Shown: one piece after another, positions 22,796 to 31,306 of the stretch
Layout of the letters: each line of letters starts with the position of its first letter
Position numbering within the stretch: the stretch's first letter is position 1
Source: an uncultured Alphaproteobacteria bacterium
Lineage (GTDB): Bacteria > Pseudomonadota > Alphaproteobacteria > Rhodobacterales > Rhodobacteraceae
Assembly: GCA_902578545.1 (NCBI GenBank)
Contig: CACHDI010000006.1
Location: 53,755 to 117,754 of the forward strand
Direction of reading: 5' to 3'
DNA length: 64,000 nucleotides
Program-made: the position numbers and the translations under genes
The notes under the pieces: generated by a model
Databases searched by the model: none
The model's input: only the letters and a program-made list of their open reading frames with translations
What the model was told of the DNA's origin: nothing

Positions 22796-23656
22796 ATGGT
22801 TCAAGAAATTTTGGCTTTTTTTAAAATACCCTGGATTGCAGCATTTACTGCAGTATTTTTTTGGTGGTTTTTAACAGGGCTAATCTTATTTATTGTAAAA
22901 AAAGTAGATGAAATCAATCAAAGGGCACACAAATTTGTTACATTAATTTTGTGCCCAGTCTTTTTTCTTGGTGTTTATTTTTATTTAACTTCACTTTCAA
23001 ATATCTCGCTCTCTTCTATTTATAGTGCATTTTTTGGAAGTTTGTTAATATGGTCCTGGTTTGAGCTAGCATTTTTATCTGGATTTATTACGGGACCTAG
23101 TAAAGAATTATGTCCTCAAGGAATAGATCAAATAAAACGTTTTAGTTATGCTTTATCAACCATTGCCTATTCAGAGCTATTATTATTTATTACTTTATTG
23201 AGTATGGTATATCTTTCAACAGGTGCAAATAATACTGTTGGTTTATGGACTTTTGGGATTTTATTTTTTGCGAGAATTTGTGCTAAGTTAAATTTATTTT
23301 TGGGAGTACCTAGTATAAACACAGAATTCTTACCATCGCCAGTTGTTCATCTTGCAAGTTACTTTAGAGTTGGCAGTACTAGTTGGTTTTTTCCTGTCTC
23401 TATTTCACTGATTTCATTCACTCTTTTTGTATTAGTGGATAATATTTTTGATGCAGAAAATCAAATATCAACTACGATTGGTTTTACTTTACTTGCATCT
23501 TTGACTACACTAGCGCTTATAGAACATTGGTTCATGGTAGTCCCATTGAGGGATGCTGAACTTTGGAAATGGATGTTGCCAAAGCAAAAAAAACAATTAA
23601 AACTTAAAAAAACAAACAGCGAAAATTATGTTTCGGAGAAAATTCATGGATTATGA
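22796..23656 (+). CDS. puhE: Photosynthetic complex assembly protein PuhE (DUF3623 type)
   Basis: A polytopic membrane protein (286 residues, about eight hydrophobic helices) with the family-type segments TGPSKELCPQG, FWFGxLFFARICAKLNLFLGVPS-like (seen as LFFARICAKLNLFLGVP) and SYFRxG. Position between acsF and hemA matches puhE in Rhodobacter. It affects photosynthetic complex formation by an unknown mechanism. Its 3' end overlaps the start of hemA by 11 bases. Confidence 0.88.
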   Translation: MVQEILAFFKIPWIAAFTAVFFWWFLTGLILFIVKKVDEINQRAHKFVTLILCPVFFLGVYFYLTSLSNISLSSIYSAFFGSLLIWSWFELAFLSGFITGPSKELCPQGIDQIKRFSYALSTIAYSELLLFITLLSMVYLSTGANNTVGLWTFGILFFARICAKLNLFLGVPSINTEFLPSPVVHLASYFRVGSTSWFFPVSISLISFTLFVLVDNIFDAENQISTTIGFTLLASLTTLALIEHWFMVVPLRDAELWKWMLPKQKKQLKLKKTNSENYVSEKIHGL

Positions 23657-24863
23657 TCATCTTTTTAATTTACAACTTCAAAAACTTAAAGATGAAGGAA
23701 ATTATAGGGTTTTTGCTGAACTAGAAAGGTGTCGTGGTAATTTTCCAAAAGCTAAAAACTATATCGAAAGTAATCAAACATCTGAAGTTACTGTTTGGTG
23801 TTCTAATGATTATTTAGGTATGGGACAAAATCAAAATGTTTTAAATGCAATAAAAAAAGCTTTAAATGAATGTGGTGCTGGAGCTGGAGGAACTAGAAAT
23901 ATTTCTGGTACAAACCATTATCATGTATTACTTGAAAAAGAATTGGCAGATTTACATCAAAAGGAATCTGCCTTGTTATTTACATCCGGATATATATCTA
24001 ATTGGGCAACATTATCAACTTTAGGAGCTCGATTGCCTGGATGTACTATTTTATCAGATGAGAAAAATCATGCATCTATGATTGAAGGAATAAGACATTC
24101 TAGGGCAGGAAAGATGATATGGAGACATAATGACCCAGAAGACTTAAGAAATAAGTTGTCTTCCTTACCTGCTGATGCTCCCAAAATAGTTGCTTTTGAA
24201 AGTGTATATTCTATGGATGGTGATATTGCACCTATTGATGAAATTTGTGAAGTTGCAAAGGAATTTGGTGCAATGACATATTTAGATGAGGTTCATGCAG
24301 TAGGTCTTTATGGAAAAAATGGTGGGGGTATATCGCAACAAAAAGGTGTTGTTCATAAAGTTGATTTAATTGAAGGTACTTTGGGTAAAGCTTATGGTGT
24401 AGTAGGTGGCTACATTACGGGTTCAAATATTTTATGTGACTTTATTCGTTCTTTTTCGAGTGGATTCATTTTTACTACTGCTCTTCCGCCAGCGGTAGCA
24501 GCAGGTGCTTTGTGCTCTGTTAAATATCTAAAATCAAGTGATATTGAGCGTGAAAATCAAAAAAGAAAAGTATCTTATTTGAGAAGTAAATTAGATAAAG
24601 TGGGCATACCTCACTTGTCTAATCCAAGCCACATAGTTCCTGTTATGATAAAGGATTCTGTTAAATGTAAACAAATAAGCGATATTCTACTTCATGATTA
24701 TTCCATATATGTACAACCAATAAATTATCCAACTGTTCCAAAAGGAACTGAGAGGTTGAGATTTACACCATCGCCATTACATACATATGATGATATCGAT
24801 TATCTAGTCAATAGTTTGGCATCACTATGGAAGCAGTGTGCTTTATCAAGAGTAGTTGCTTAA
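23646..24863 (+). CDS. hemA: 5-aminolevulinate synthase
   Basis: ALA synthase condenses glycine and succinyl-CoA with PLP, the committed step of the alphaproteobacterial tetrapyrrole pathway. The 405-residue protein has CSNDYLGMGQN, GAGAGGTRNISGT, YLDEVHAVGLYG and the PLP lysine in EGTLGKAYGVVGGY. I use the ATG at 23646, which gives the usual short MDY... start and has a CGGAG site upstream, rather than 23628. The gene overlaps puhE. Another hemA elsewhere in the genome cannot be excluded. Confidence 0.95.
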   Translation: MDYDHLFNLQLQKLKDEGNYRVFAELERCRGNFPKAKNYIESNQTSEVTVWCSNDYLGMGQNQNVLNAIKKALNECGAGAGGTRNISGTNHYHVLLEKELADLHQKESALLFTSGYISNWATLSTLGARLPGCTILSDEKNHASMIEGIRHSRAGKMIWRHNDPEDLRNKLSSLPADAPKIVAFESVYSMDGDIAPIDEICEVAKEFGAMTYLDEVHAVGLYGKNGGGISQQKGVVHKVDLIEGTLGKAYGVVGGYITGSNILCDFIRSFSSGFIFTTALPPAVAAGALCSVKYLKSSDIERENQKRKVSYLRSKLDKVGIPHLSNPSHIVPVMIKDSVKCKQISDILLHDYSIYVQPINYPTVPKGTERLRFTPSPLHTYDDIDYLVNSLASLWKQCALSRVVA

Positions 24864-24937
24864 GTAGTTGCCAACTCAATTTAATTAGAGTAAATCGTTC
24901 TCTATATAGATATAAATATTTTTTATGTGAGGGAAAT

Positions 24938-25378
24938 ATGAGAAAGCTTTTATTTATTGTTACAACTGTAATTTTTTCTTTTACTTTGAATTTGGTATTT
25001 GCTGCTGAAATTGAAGTAAAAATGCTTAATAAAGATGCAGACGGTAATAAAATGGTATTTGAACCCATGCTAATAGTAGCAGAAAAAGGAGATACAGTCA
25101 CTTTCTTGCCTACTGAAAAGGGACACATGGCAGCCAGTATTAAAGGTATGCTACCAGATGGAATTAAAAAGTTTAAAGGTAAGATTAATAAACCGGTAAG
25201 TATTGTGGTTTCAGAGGATGGACTCTATGGTGTTAAATGTACACCACACTTAGCCAACGGTATGGTTGCCCTAATAGCAGTGGGTGATGTTAAAGTTGAT
25301 GGTTTTTTAGATGGAGTAAAACTTCCTAAAAAGTCCAAGGCTAGAATGGAAGAGATGCTAGCTCAATTAGGATCTTAA
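24938..25378 (+). CDS. Pseudoazurin (periplasmic blue copper electron carrier)
   Basis: A 146-residue precursor with a Sec signal peptide (about residues 1-23, cleavage near VFAA/EIEV). The mature protein is a type I copper cupredoxin: ligands H63, C101, H104 and M109 of the precursor become H40, C78, H81 and M86, exactly the classical pseudoazurin numbering, in KGHMAAS and GVKCTPHLANGM. Pseudoazurins donate electrons to nitrite or nitrous oxide reductases in denitrifiers; no such genes are here. The gene lies 74 bases after hemA with its own GAGGGA ribosome site, and a TATAAAT-like element lies at about 24910. A role as reaction-centre donor is a hypothesis. Confidence 0.92.
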   Translation: MRKLLFIVTTVIFSFTLNLVFAAEIEVKMLNKDADGNKMVFEPMLIVAEKGDTVTFLPTEKGHMAASIKGMLPDGIKKFKGKINKPVSIVVSEDGLYGVKCTPHLANGMVALIAVGDVKVDGFLDGVKLPKKSKARMEEMLAQLGS

Positions 25379-25380
25379 AA

Positions 25381-26082
25381 TTATTTTGTAAAGATAAGCT
25401 GCCTCAATTCTATTGGTAGCTTATCTTCAGTAAATTCTTCACAGATATAATCAGATTTTCCAAAATTATCATCACTGTGATATAAACTTGGAGAACATAT
25501 AGTTTTTATATTTGCTTTTTTAGCTGATATTAGTCCATTGTTACTGTCTTCCAAAGCAATGCATTGTTTTGGATCCAAGGATAGTTGTCTTAGAGCAAGT
25601 AAATATAATTCAGGGTCAGGTTTTTTCTTCTTAACCATATCACCAGTTGCAATAGTTTTGAATAAGGTATGTGGCTCTTTTCCAAAACAATTTTTAAATA
25701 ACGATTTTACATTCATTAAACTTGTTGATGTTGATATTGCAAGTTGTATGTTTTTTTCTCGAGCTTTATAAATTAAAGTTTTTATGCCAGGTCTTAGTTG
25801 GAGTAAACCTTCATTAACCCATTCATTATACTGTTTATTTTTTTTTGTATGTATTCTTAAAATTTCATTAGTATCTAAATTATATTTTTTTGTGGCAACA
25901 TTATCTTCGTAATGTTTAAGTCGCTCTCTACCACCTGTAACCTTCAATAAATCTTTATATAGTTCTTTTGACCAAGTCCATGAAATCCCCTCTTCAGAAA
26001 ACACACAATTATAAGCCTTTCTGTGTAACTCTTCTGTCTCCGCGACTGTTCCATCTATATCAAAAATTAATGCTTTCAACAA
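25381..26082 (-). CDS. HAD-superfamily hydrolase, CbbY/phosphoglycolate-phosphatase-like
   Basis: A 233-residue soluble protein with HAD motif I at the N-terminus (FDIDGTVAETEELH, with the nucleophile and acid/base aspartates), a helical cap, motif II in AISTSTS, motif III lysine in KKKKPDPELYLLAL and motif IV in ALEDSNNGL. The ETEELHRKAY start resembles CbbY-type sugar phosphatases. Substrate is unknown; no Calvin-cycle genes are in the window. It converges on the pseudoazurin gene with only two bases between the stops. Confidence 0.85.
   Translation of the reverse strand: MLKALIFDIDGTVAETEELHRKAYNCVFSEEGISWTWSKELYKDLLKVTGGRERLKHYEDNVATKKYNLDTNEILRIHTKKNKQYNEWVNEGLLQLRPGIKTLIYKAREKNIQLAISTSTSLMNVKSLFKNCFGKEPHTLFKTIATGDMVKKKKPDPELYLLALRQLSLDPKQCIALEDSNNGLISAKKANIKTICSPSLYHSDDNFGKSDYICEEFTEDKLPIELRQLIFTK
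25391..25427. terminator. Long inverted repeat at the convergent pseudoazurin / HAD ends
   Basis: AAGATAAGCTGCC (25391-25403) pairs with GGTAGCTTATCTT (25415-25427) over 13 positions with one G-T wobble or mismatch and an 11-base loop. It lies inside the last codons of the HAD gene, just beyond the pseudoazurin stop. It could terminate + strand transcripts from the photosynthesis operon; no strong T run follows on either strand, so function is uncertain. Confidence 0.4.
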
Positions 26083-26131
26083 TTTTATTACCTGTAAAAG
26101 ATTTTTTTTTATTGATAATAAATAATTTATT

Positions 26132-26147
26132 TTGTTTTCTAAAACAA
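26132..26147. promoter_or_regulatory. Inverted repeat in the divergent HAD / carboxymuconolactone-decarboxylase-like region
   Basis: TTGTTTT-CT-AAAACAA is a perfect seven-base inverted repeat in the 93-base divergent gap, 28 bases before the + strand gene. It has the look of an operator but the sequence is simple and AT-rich, so chance is possible. Confidence 0.25.
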
Positions 26148-26175
26148 TAATCTTTTTATAATTTGTGAGGTAAAA

Positions 26176-26550
26176 ATGAATGATTTTTTTGAAATTGGTT
26201 TAAAAGAAAGAAAAGCAACTTTGGGCGATAAATATGTTGAAAAAAATTTAAATGAAGCTGATGATTTTACAAAACCTTTTCAAGAGGCTATGACATCTTG
26301 GTGTTGGGGTTTTGGTTGGGGTGATCATTGTATTGACAGGAAGACGAGATCTATGATGAATCTAACAATGATTGGCGCTTTAGGAAAAATGAAAGAGTGG
26401 GAAATACATTGCAAAGGAGCAATAAAAAATGGTGTTTCAAAGGATCAAATAAGAGCCATTATTCATGTAATTGGAATTTACTGTGGTGTTCCGCAAGCAT
26501 TAGAATGCTTTAGAATTGCACAAAAGGTGCTTGCCCAAGAACAACTATAA
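26176..26550 (+). CDS. Carboxymuconolactone decarboxylase / AhpD-like family protein
   Basis: A 124-residue all-helical protein whose centre (DRKTRSMMNLTMIGALGKMKEWEIH and AIIHVIGIYCGVPQALECF, shown in parts) matches the carboxymuconolactone decarboxylase fold. It lacks the CxxC of AhpD; cysteines are in SWCWGFGWG and IYCGV. True 4-carboxymuconolactone decarboxylases have a similar length and a similar WGxxW-type start, but no other protocatechuate genes are here. The ATG has a TGTGAGG site upstream. Confidence 0.75.
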   Translation: MNDFFEIGLKERKATLGDKYVEKNLNEADDFTKPFQEAMTSWCWGFGWGDHCIDRKTRSMMNLTMIGALGKMKEWEIHCKGAIKNGVSKDQIRAIIHVIGIYCGVPQALECFRIAQKVLAQEQL

Positions 26551-26637
26551 GAAACTAATCTTTTAAAAACCCTTTTAATTGGTTATTAATTTGCTTTACA
26601 ATTGAGATTATCAAAAATTTGGGAATGCTAATTTGAA

Positions 26638-28131
26638 ATGCTCAGAAGTAACATAACTAATATTCAAACAAAAAACATGGTCAAATTTTATCTAAATAAT
26701 AATTTGATAAAGAAATCAATTAATGATCCACAAGAGACTTTATTAGACTTTTTGAGAATTAATCAAAATTTAAAAGGGACAAAAGAAGGTTGTGCTGAAG
26801 GTGATTGTGGTGCCTGTACTATATTAATAGGTAAATTAGATAAAGATAACAAAGTTATTTATAAAACTGCTAATTCATGCATACTTTTTTTACCTTCAAT
26901 AGACAATTCTCACTTGATTACAATTGATGGGTTATCAAATTCCCTTGAAAATCTCCATCCAATTCAAGAGGCATTTGTAAAATTTTCTGGAGCGCAATGT
27001 GGATTTTGTACACCTGGATTTGTTATGTCAATTTATGGGTTACTTTTAAAAACAAAAAAACCTAATAAATCTGAGATATTAAATGCAATTCAAGGAAACC
27101 TTTGTAGATGTACTGGGTATGGTCCAATAATATCAGCTGCTGAGGAACTTAGCGAAAAATACTTTATAAGTAACGATGTTCTTGTTAAAAATAACAAATA
27201 CTGGGCTCAAAAACTTAATGAATTGAAAAGCTATAATATTCAAGAAAAAGAAAATTCAAAATTAGATTATTTTATTCCTAAGAACTTGACTCAATTGAAA
27301 GAGATTTTGCACCGTAATGAGAATACTACAATAGTTGCTGGTTCTACAGATGTTGGACTATGGGTTAATAAACAATTTAAAAACATAAGACCGGTAGTTT
27401 TTATTAATCAAATAAATGCACTTAAATCTATAAAAATTACTAAATATAAAGTTTCAATAGGATCTTTGGTCACTTACTCAGATTTTCAAGATTTTATAAT
27501 AAGTTATTTTCCAAATTTGATTGAGTATATTAATAGAATTGGAGGAGATCAAATCAGGAATATGGGAACAATTGGTGGTAACATTGCTAATGGTTCTCCT
27601 ATAGGGGATATTGCTCCTTTGTTAATATCACTTGGAGGAAAGATGCAAATTTCTAGTAAAGAAAAATCAAAAAAAATATATGTAGAAGATTTTTTTATTG
27701 AATATGGTCATCAAGCAATTAGTGGTAATGAGTATATCCATGGTTTTGAAATCTCAAATCCAAAAAATAAAAAATTTGAGTTTAAGGCATATAAGGTATC
27801 TAAAAGGCGCTATGAAGATATCTCTACAATTACTGGCGCATTTTACTATGAAAATATTCTAAATAAAAAACCTGTTGCTAGGTTTGCTTTTGGAGGTATG
27901 GCAGGAATCCCAAAAAGGTCAAAGTCTTTGGAAAATCTATTCAAAGAAAATCCAGAAAATAATTTTGATGAAAATAATATTGAAACAGCTATAAAATCTG
28001 ACTTTCAACCGCTAACTGACTGCAGAGCAACTTCGCAATATCGTCAAAGGGTAGCTGAGAATCTTTTTAAAAAGTTTACTTATTTCGTAAATAATGAATT
28101 TGATAGAGAGGAAATTAGTAGGGTTTCATAA
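26638..28131 (+). CDS. xdhA: Xanthine dehydrogenase small subunit (2Fe-2S and FAD domains)
   Basis: XdhA carries the electron-transfer half of xanthine dehydrogenase. The N-terminal ferredoxin domain has CAEGDCGAC (about residues 52-60) and the second 2Fe-2S domain has GAQCGFCTPGFVMS and GNLCRCTGYGPI. The FAD domain follows (AGSTDVGLWVN, then RNMGTIGGNIANGSPIGD). The 497 residues match the Rhodobacter XdhA layout. The start is uncertain: ATG 26638 lacks a good ribosome site, and ATG 26677 would start nearer to the ferredoxin domain. It overlaps xdhB by 38 bases. Confidence 0.94.
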   Translation: MLRSNITNIQTKNMVKFYLNNNLIKKSINDPQETLLDFLRINQNLKGTKEGCAEGDCGACTILIGKLDKDNKVIYKTANSCILFLPSIDNSHLITIDGLSNSLENLHPIQEAFVKFSGAQCGFCTPGFVMSIYGLLLKTKKPNKSEILNAIQGNLCRCTGYGPIISAAEELSEKYFISNDVLVKNNKYWAQKLNELKSYNIQEKENSKLDYFIPKNLTQLKEILHRNENTTIVAGSTDVGLWVNKQFKNIRPVVFINQINALKSIKITKYKVSIGSLVTYSDFQDFIISYFPNLIEYINRIGGDQIRNMGTIGGNIANGSPIGDIAPLLISLGGKMQISSKEKSKKIYVEDFFIEYGHQAISGNEYIHGFEISNPKNKKFEFKAYKVSKRRYEDISTITGAFYYENILNKKPVARFAFGGMAGIPKRSKSLENLFKENPENNFDENNIETAIKSDFQPLTDCRATSQYRQRVAENLFKKFTYFVNNEFDREEISRVS

Positions 28132-30469
28132 ATTGAGACAGTTAAGAAAAAAAGAAGGATTATTACAGTCAAGTGAAAATGATATTACACGTCATGAGTC
28201 CTTGAATAAATTTGTTACAGGCAAAGCAGAATATATTGATGATTTAATCGAAGAAAATGGAATTTTACATGCATATATTGGTAAATCTGATTTTGCCAAA
28301 GGAAAAATACTTGATATAGACGTTAAAAAGGTAAGTGAATCTGAAGGAGTTGTAGACATATTTTCTGCAAAAGATTTGCCTGGAATTAATGATATTAGTC
28401 CTACTGGATTAAAGGATGAGCCCGTACTAGCGGATAAAGAGGTATCCTATTATGGTCAACCACTTTTTGTAGTAGTCGCTAAAACTAGGCTACAAGCAAG
28501 AAAAGCTGCTTCTTTAGTAAGATTAAAAAAAAGTATAAATACCCCTCTACTTGATATTGAAAAAATTAAAAATAAAAATCCTGAAGTAGTTACAAAGCCT
28601 TTGAAATTGGAAAGGGGTAATGTTGATAGTGGTTTAAAAAAATCAAAGTATAAATTAAGTGGAACTATCAATATTGGAGGGCAGGACCATTTTTATTTAG
28701 AAGGTCACATTGCAATGGCCAAATTAGAGGATAGCTCAGAAGTAATAGTACTTTCTTCAACGCAGCATCCCACGGAAGTTCAACATATGGTAGCTAAAGT
28801 TTTAAATATTCCTTTTAACAAAGTAATTGTAAAAGTTAAGAGAATGGGTGGGGGATTTGGAGGAAAAGAAACCCAGTCAAATTTGTTTGCAGTAGTTGCA
28901 GCTTTAGCGTCTGTTAGAACTGGAAAATCAGTCAAAATTAGACCTGATAGGGATGATGATATGATTATGACAGGCAAAAGGCACCCGTTTTATATCAAAT
29001 ATAACGTCGGGTTTGAAAAAAACGGACAAATTATGGCTGTTGATGCACTTTTAAGTGCAAATTGTGGTTTTTCTTCAGATCTTTCAGGACCTATTACTGA
29101 TAGGGCATTATTTCACTCTGACAATTGCTATTTCTATCCAAATGTTAGATTAATTTCTAGGCCACTCAAGACAAATAAAGTTTCTAACACAGCATTTCGA
29201 GGATTTGGTGGTCCCCAAGGTATGATGTTAGCAGAAAGGATTATTCAAGAAATTGCATTTTTTCTAAAGAAAGACACACTAGAAATAAAAAAAATAAATC
29301 TTTATAAAACTGGAAAGAAATCAATTACACCATACTTTCAAAAAGTTTCTGACAATATTTCAAAAAAGCTTATTCTTGAATTAGAGAAGTCCTCAAATTA
29401 TGAAAAAAGAAGAAAAGAAATAATTCAATTTAATAATGAAAATAAATTATTTAAAAAGGGGATTGCTCTTACTCCAGTAAAATTTGGAATATCGTTCACT
29501 GCTACATGGTTTAATCAAGGTGGAGCATTAGTTCATATTTACACTGATGGATCTGTTACTGTAAATCATGGTGGTACAGAGATGGGTCAAGGTCTACACA
29601 CTAAAGTTCTAGGAGTAATTACCCATGAATTAGGTGTTAGTTTTGATAAAATTAAAATAACTGATACTGATACTAGTAAGATAGCCAATACTTCTGCAAC
29701 TGCTGCATCTTCAGGTTCAGATTTAAATGGTATGGCAGCTTATAACGCAGTAAAAAAAATCAAAAAAAGATTAATTAATTATATTTCCAATAGATATGAA
29801 GTATCAACAAAACATATTAAATTTAAAAATAATTATATATTTATACCAGACAAAATTTTGCCTTTTCATGAAATTGTGAAAGAAGCATATCTAGAAAGAA
29901 TACAACTTTGGGATTCAGGATTTTATAAAACTCCAAAAATTCATTGGGATAGAAACATGGCAAGAGGTAAGCCATTTTATTATTATAGTTATGGGGCTGC
30001 AGTATCCGAAGTTTTAATTGATACTTTAACTGGTGAATATGAAATCAGGAGGGTAGATATTTTACATGATGTAGGAAAGTCTTTAAATAAAACTATCGAC
30101 ATGGGACAAATTGAAGGTGGCTTTATTCAAGGCATGGGTTGGTTAACTTCTGAAGAACTTTTTTGGGGTCCGGATGGTGCCTTAAAAACGCATGCACCTT
30201 CAACGTATAAAATTCCTCTTGCATCGGATAGACCTGATATTTTTAATATAAAAATAGCAAGCTGGTCTAGAAATCTTGAAAAAACTATTAAAAGGTCCAA
30301 AGCTGTTGGTGAACCACCATTCATGTTGGCAATTTCTGTTCATGAAGCAATTCAGATGGCTGTAGCTTCAGTTTCTGATTATAAAATAAATCCAAGATTA
30401 AATGCCCCAGCCACGCCTGAAGAAGTTTTGTCCTCAATTTATAATACTCAGAGGATTACACAAGTTTGA
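28094..30469 (+). CDS. xdhB: Xanthine dehydrogenase large subunit (molybdenum-binding)
   Basis: XdhB binds the molybdenum cofactor and oxidises hypoxanthine and xanthine to urate. The 791-residue protein has GGGFGGKE (about residue 252), AFRGFGGPQG, GTEMGQGLHTK and the C-terminal active-site glutamate motif KAVGEPPFM. Length fits. The ATG at 28094 lies inside xdhA; a TTG at 28133, four bases... just after the xdhA stop and preceded by GTAGGG, is an alternative start that would remove 13 residues. Its TGA overlaps xdhC as TTGA. Confidence 0.95.
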   Translation: MNLIERKLVGFHKLRQLRKKEGLLQSSENDITRHESLNKFVTGKAEYIDDLIEENGILHAYIGKSDFAKGKILDIDVKKVSESEGVVDIFSAKDLPGINDISPTGLKDEPVLADKEVSYYGQPLFVVVAKTRLQARKAASLVRLKKSINTPLLDIEKIKNKNPEVVTKPLKLERGNVDSGLKKSKYKLSGTINIGGQDHFYLEGHIAMAKLEDSSEVIVLSSTQHPTEVQHMVAKVLNIPFNKVIVKVKRMGGGFGGKETQSNLFAVVAALASVRTGKSVKIRPDRDDDMIMTGKRHPFYIKYNVGFEKNGQIMAVDALLSANCGFSSDLSGPITDRALFHSDNCYFYPNVRLISRPLKTNKVSNTAFRGFGGPQGMMLAERIIQEIAFFLKKDTLEIKKINLYKTGKKSITPYFQKVSDNISKKLILELEKSSNYEKRRKEIIQFNNENKLFKKGIALTPVKFGISFTATWFNQGGALVHIYTDGSVTVNHGGTEMGQGLHTKVLGVITHELGVSFDKIKITDTDTSKIANTSATAASSGSDLNGMAAYNAVKKIKKRLINYISNRYEVSTKHIKFKNNYIFIPDKILPFHEIVKEAYLERIQLWDSGFYKTPKIHWDRNMARGKPFYYYSYGAAVSEVLIDTLTGEYEIRRVDILHDVGKSLNKTIDMGQIEGGFIQGMGWLTSEELFWGPDGALKTHAPSTYKIPLASDRPDIFNIKIASWSRNLEKTIKRSKAVGEPPFMLAISVHEAIQMAVASVSDYKINPRLNAPATPEEVLSSIYNTQRITQV

Positions 30470-31284
30470 TTTTAACCAAAAACACTCTTATCAAATTTTT
30501 AAAAAACAAAAGTAAAATTGCTTATTGCGAAATTAAAAATAATTTAGGTTCTTCTCCAAGAGAAAAAGGGGCCTGGATGTTAATCAGTGATAAGGGGGAG
30601 ATTTTTGGTACAATTGGTGGTGGTCAATTAGAATTTAATCTTATTAATAATGTTATTACTCAAAATTGGAATAATGATTTCAAATTCGATATTGAAACTA
30701 CTTTGGGTCCAGATATCGCACAATGTTGTGGAGGAAAAGTTGTTATTTCAATTCAAAAACTAAACTCTATTTCGTCCCAAAAATTAGTTGAGAAAATTGA
30801 AAATAATTTCTCTGATATTACGTCTGTACTTATTTTTGGTGCAGGAAATATAGGTACTTCTTTATCTTTGCAGATGTATAATTTACCTTTAAAGGTAAAG
30901 TTAATTGATAATAGGAAGAATTTTATTTCAAAAATAAATATACCTATTGAAAAAAAATTTACCTTAATTCCTGAGCAAGAGGTTCATAAAGCACCTGCTA
31001 ATTCATGTTACATAATAACTACTCAAGATCATGGTCTTGATTTCCTTTTATGCTATGAAATTTTAAAAAGGAGGGACGCTTTATATCTAGGTATGATTGG
31101 TTCTAAAACAAAAAGGGGAACACTAGATAATTGGCTTAGAAAAAAAGGATTAAATAATATTTCAGATGTAAAAATTCCAATTGGTAAATCTCTATTTGAT
31201 ACCTATGATAAAAGACCTGAAATTATATCTGCCCACATAATCTCAGAAATGTTATCAGTGCTTGAAAAAAAATCATCTGTATAA
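30466..31284 (+). CDS. xdhC: Xanthine dehydrogenase accessory protein XdhC
   Basis: XdhC binds sulphurated molybdenum cofactor and loads it into XdhB. The 272-residue protein has the family's GSSPREKGAWMLI near residue 27, FGTIGGGQLE, a central Rossmann motif LIFGAGNIGTSL and the YLGMIGSKTKRG block. Translation starts at TTG in a TTGA overlap with xdhB. The xdhA-xdhB-xdhC-guaD order is a normal purine-degradation operon. Confidence 0.92.
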   Translation: MILTKNTLIKFLKNKSKIAYCEIKNNLGSSPREKGAWMLISDKGEIFGTIGGGQLEFNLINNVITQNWNNDFKFDIETTLGPDIAQCCGGKVVISIQKLNSISSQKLVEKIENNFSDITSVLIFGAGNIGTSLSLQMYNLPLKVKLIDNRKNFISKINIPIEKKFTLIPEQEVHKAPANSCYIITTQDHGLDFLLCYEILKRRDALYLGMIGSKTKRGTLDNWLRKKGLNNISDVKIPIGKSLFDTYDKRPEIISAHIISEMLSVLEKKSSV

Positions 31285-31306
31285 ACGTATATAATGGAAA
31301 AAATTG

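Noticed and set aside
26176..26550. AhpD-type alkylhydroperoxidase
   Set aside because: The catalytic CxxC motif is missing, so only the wider carboxymuconolactone-decarboxylase family is supported.
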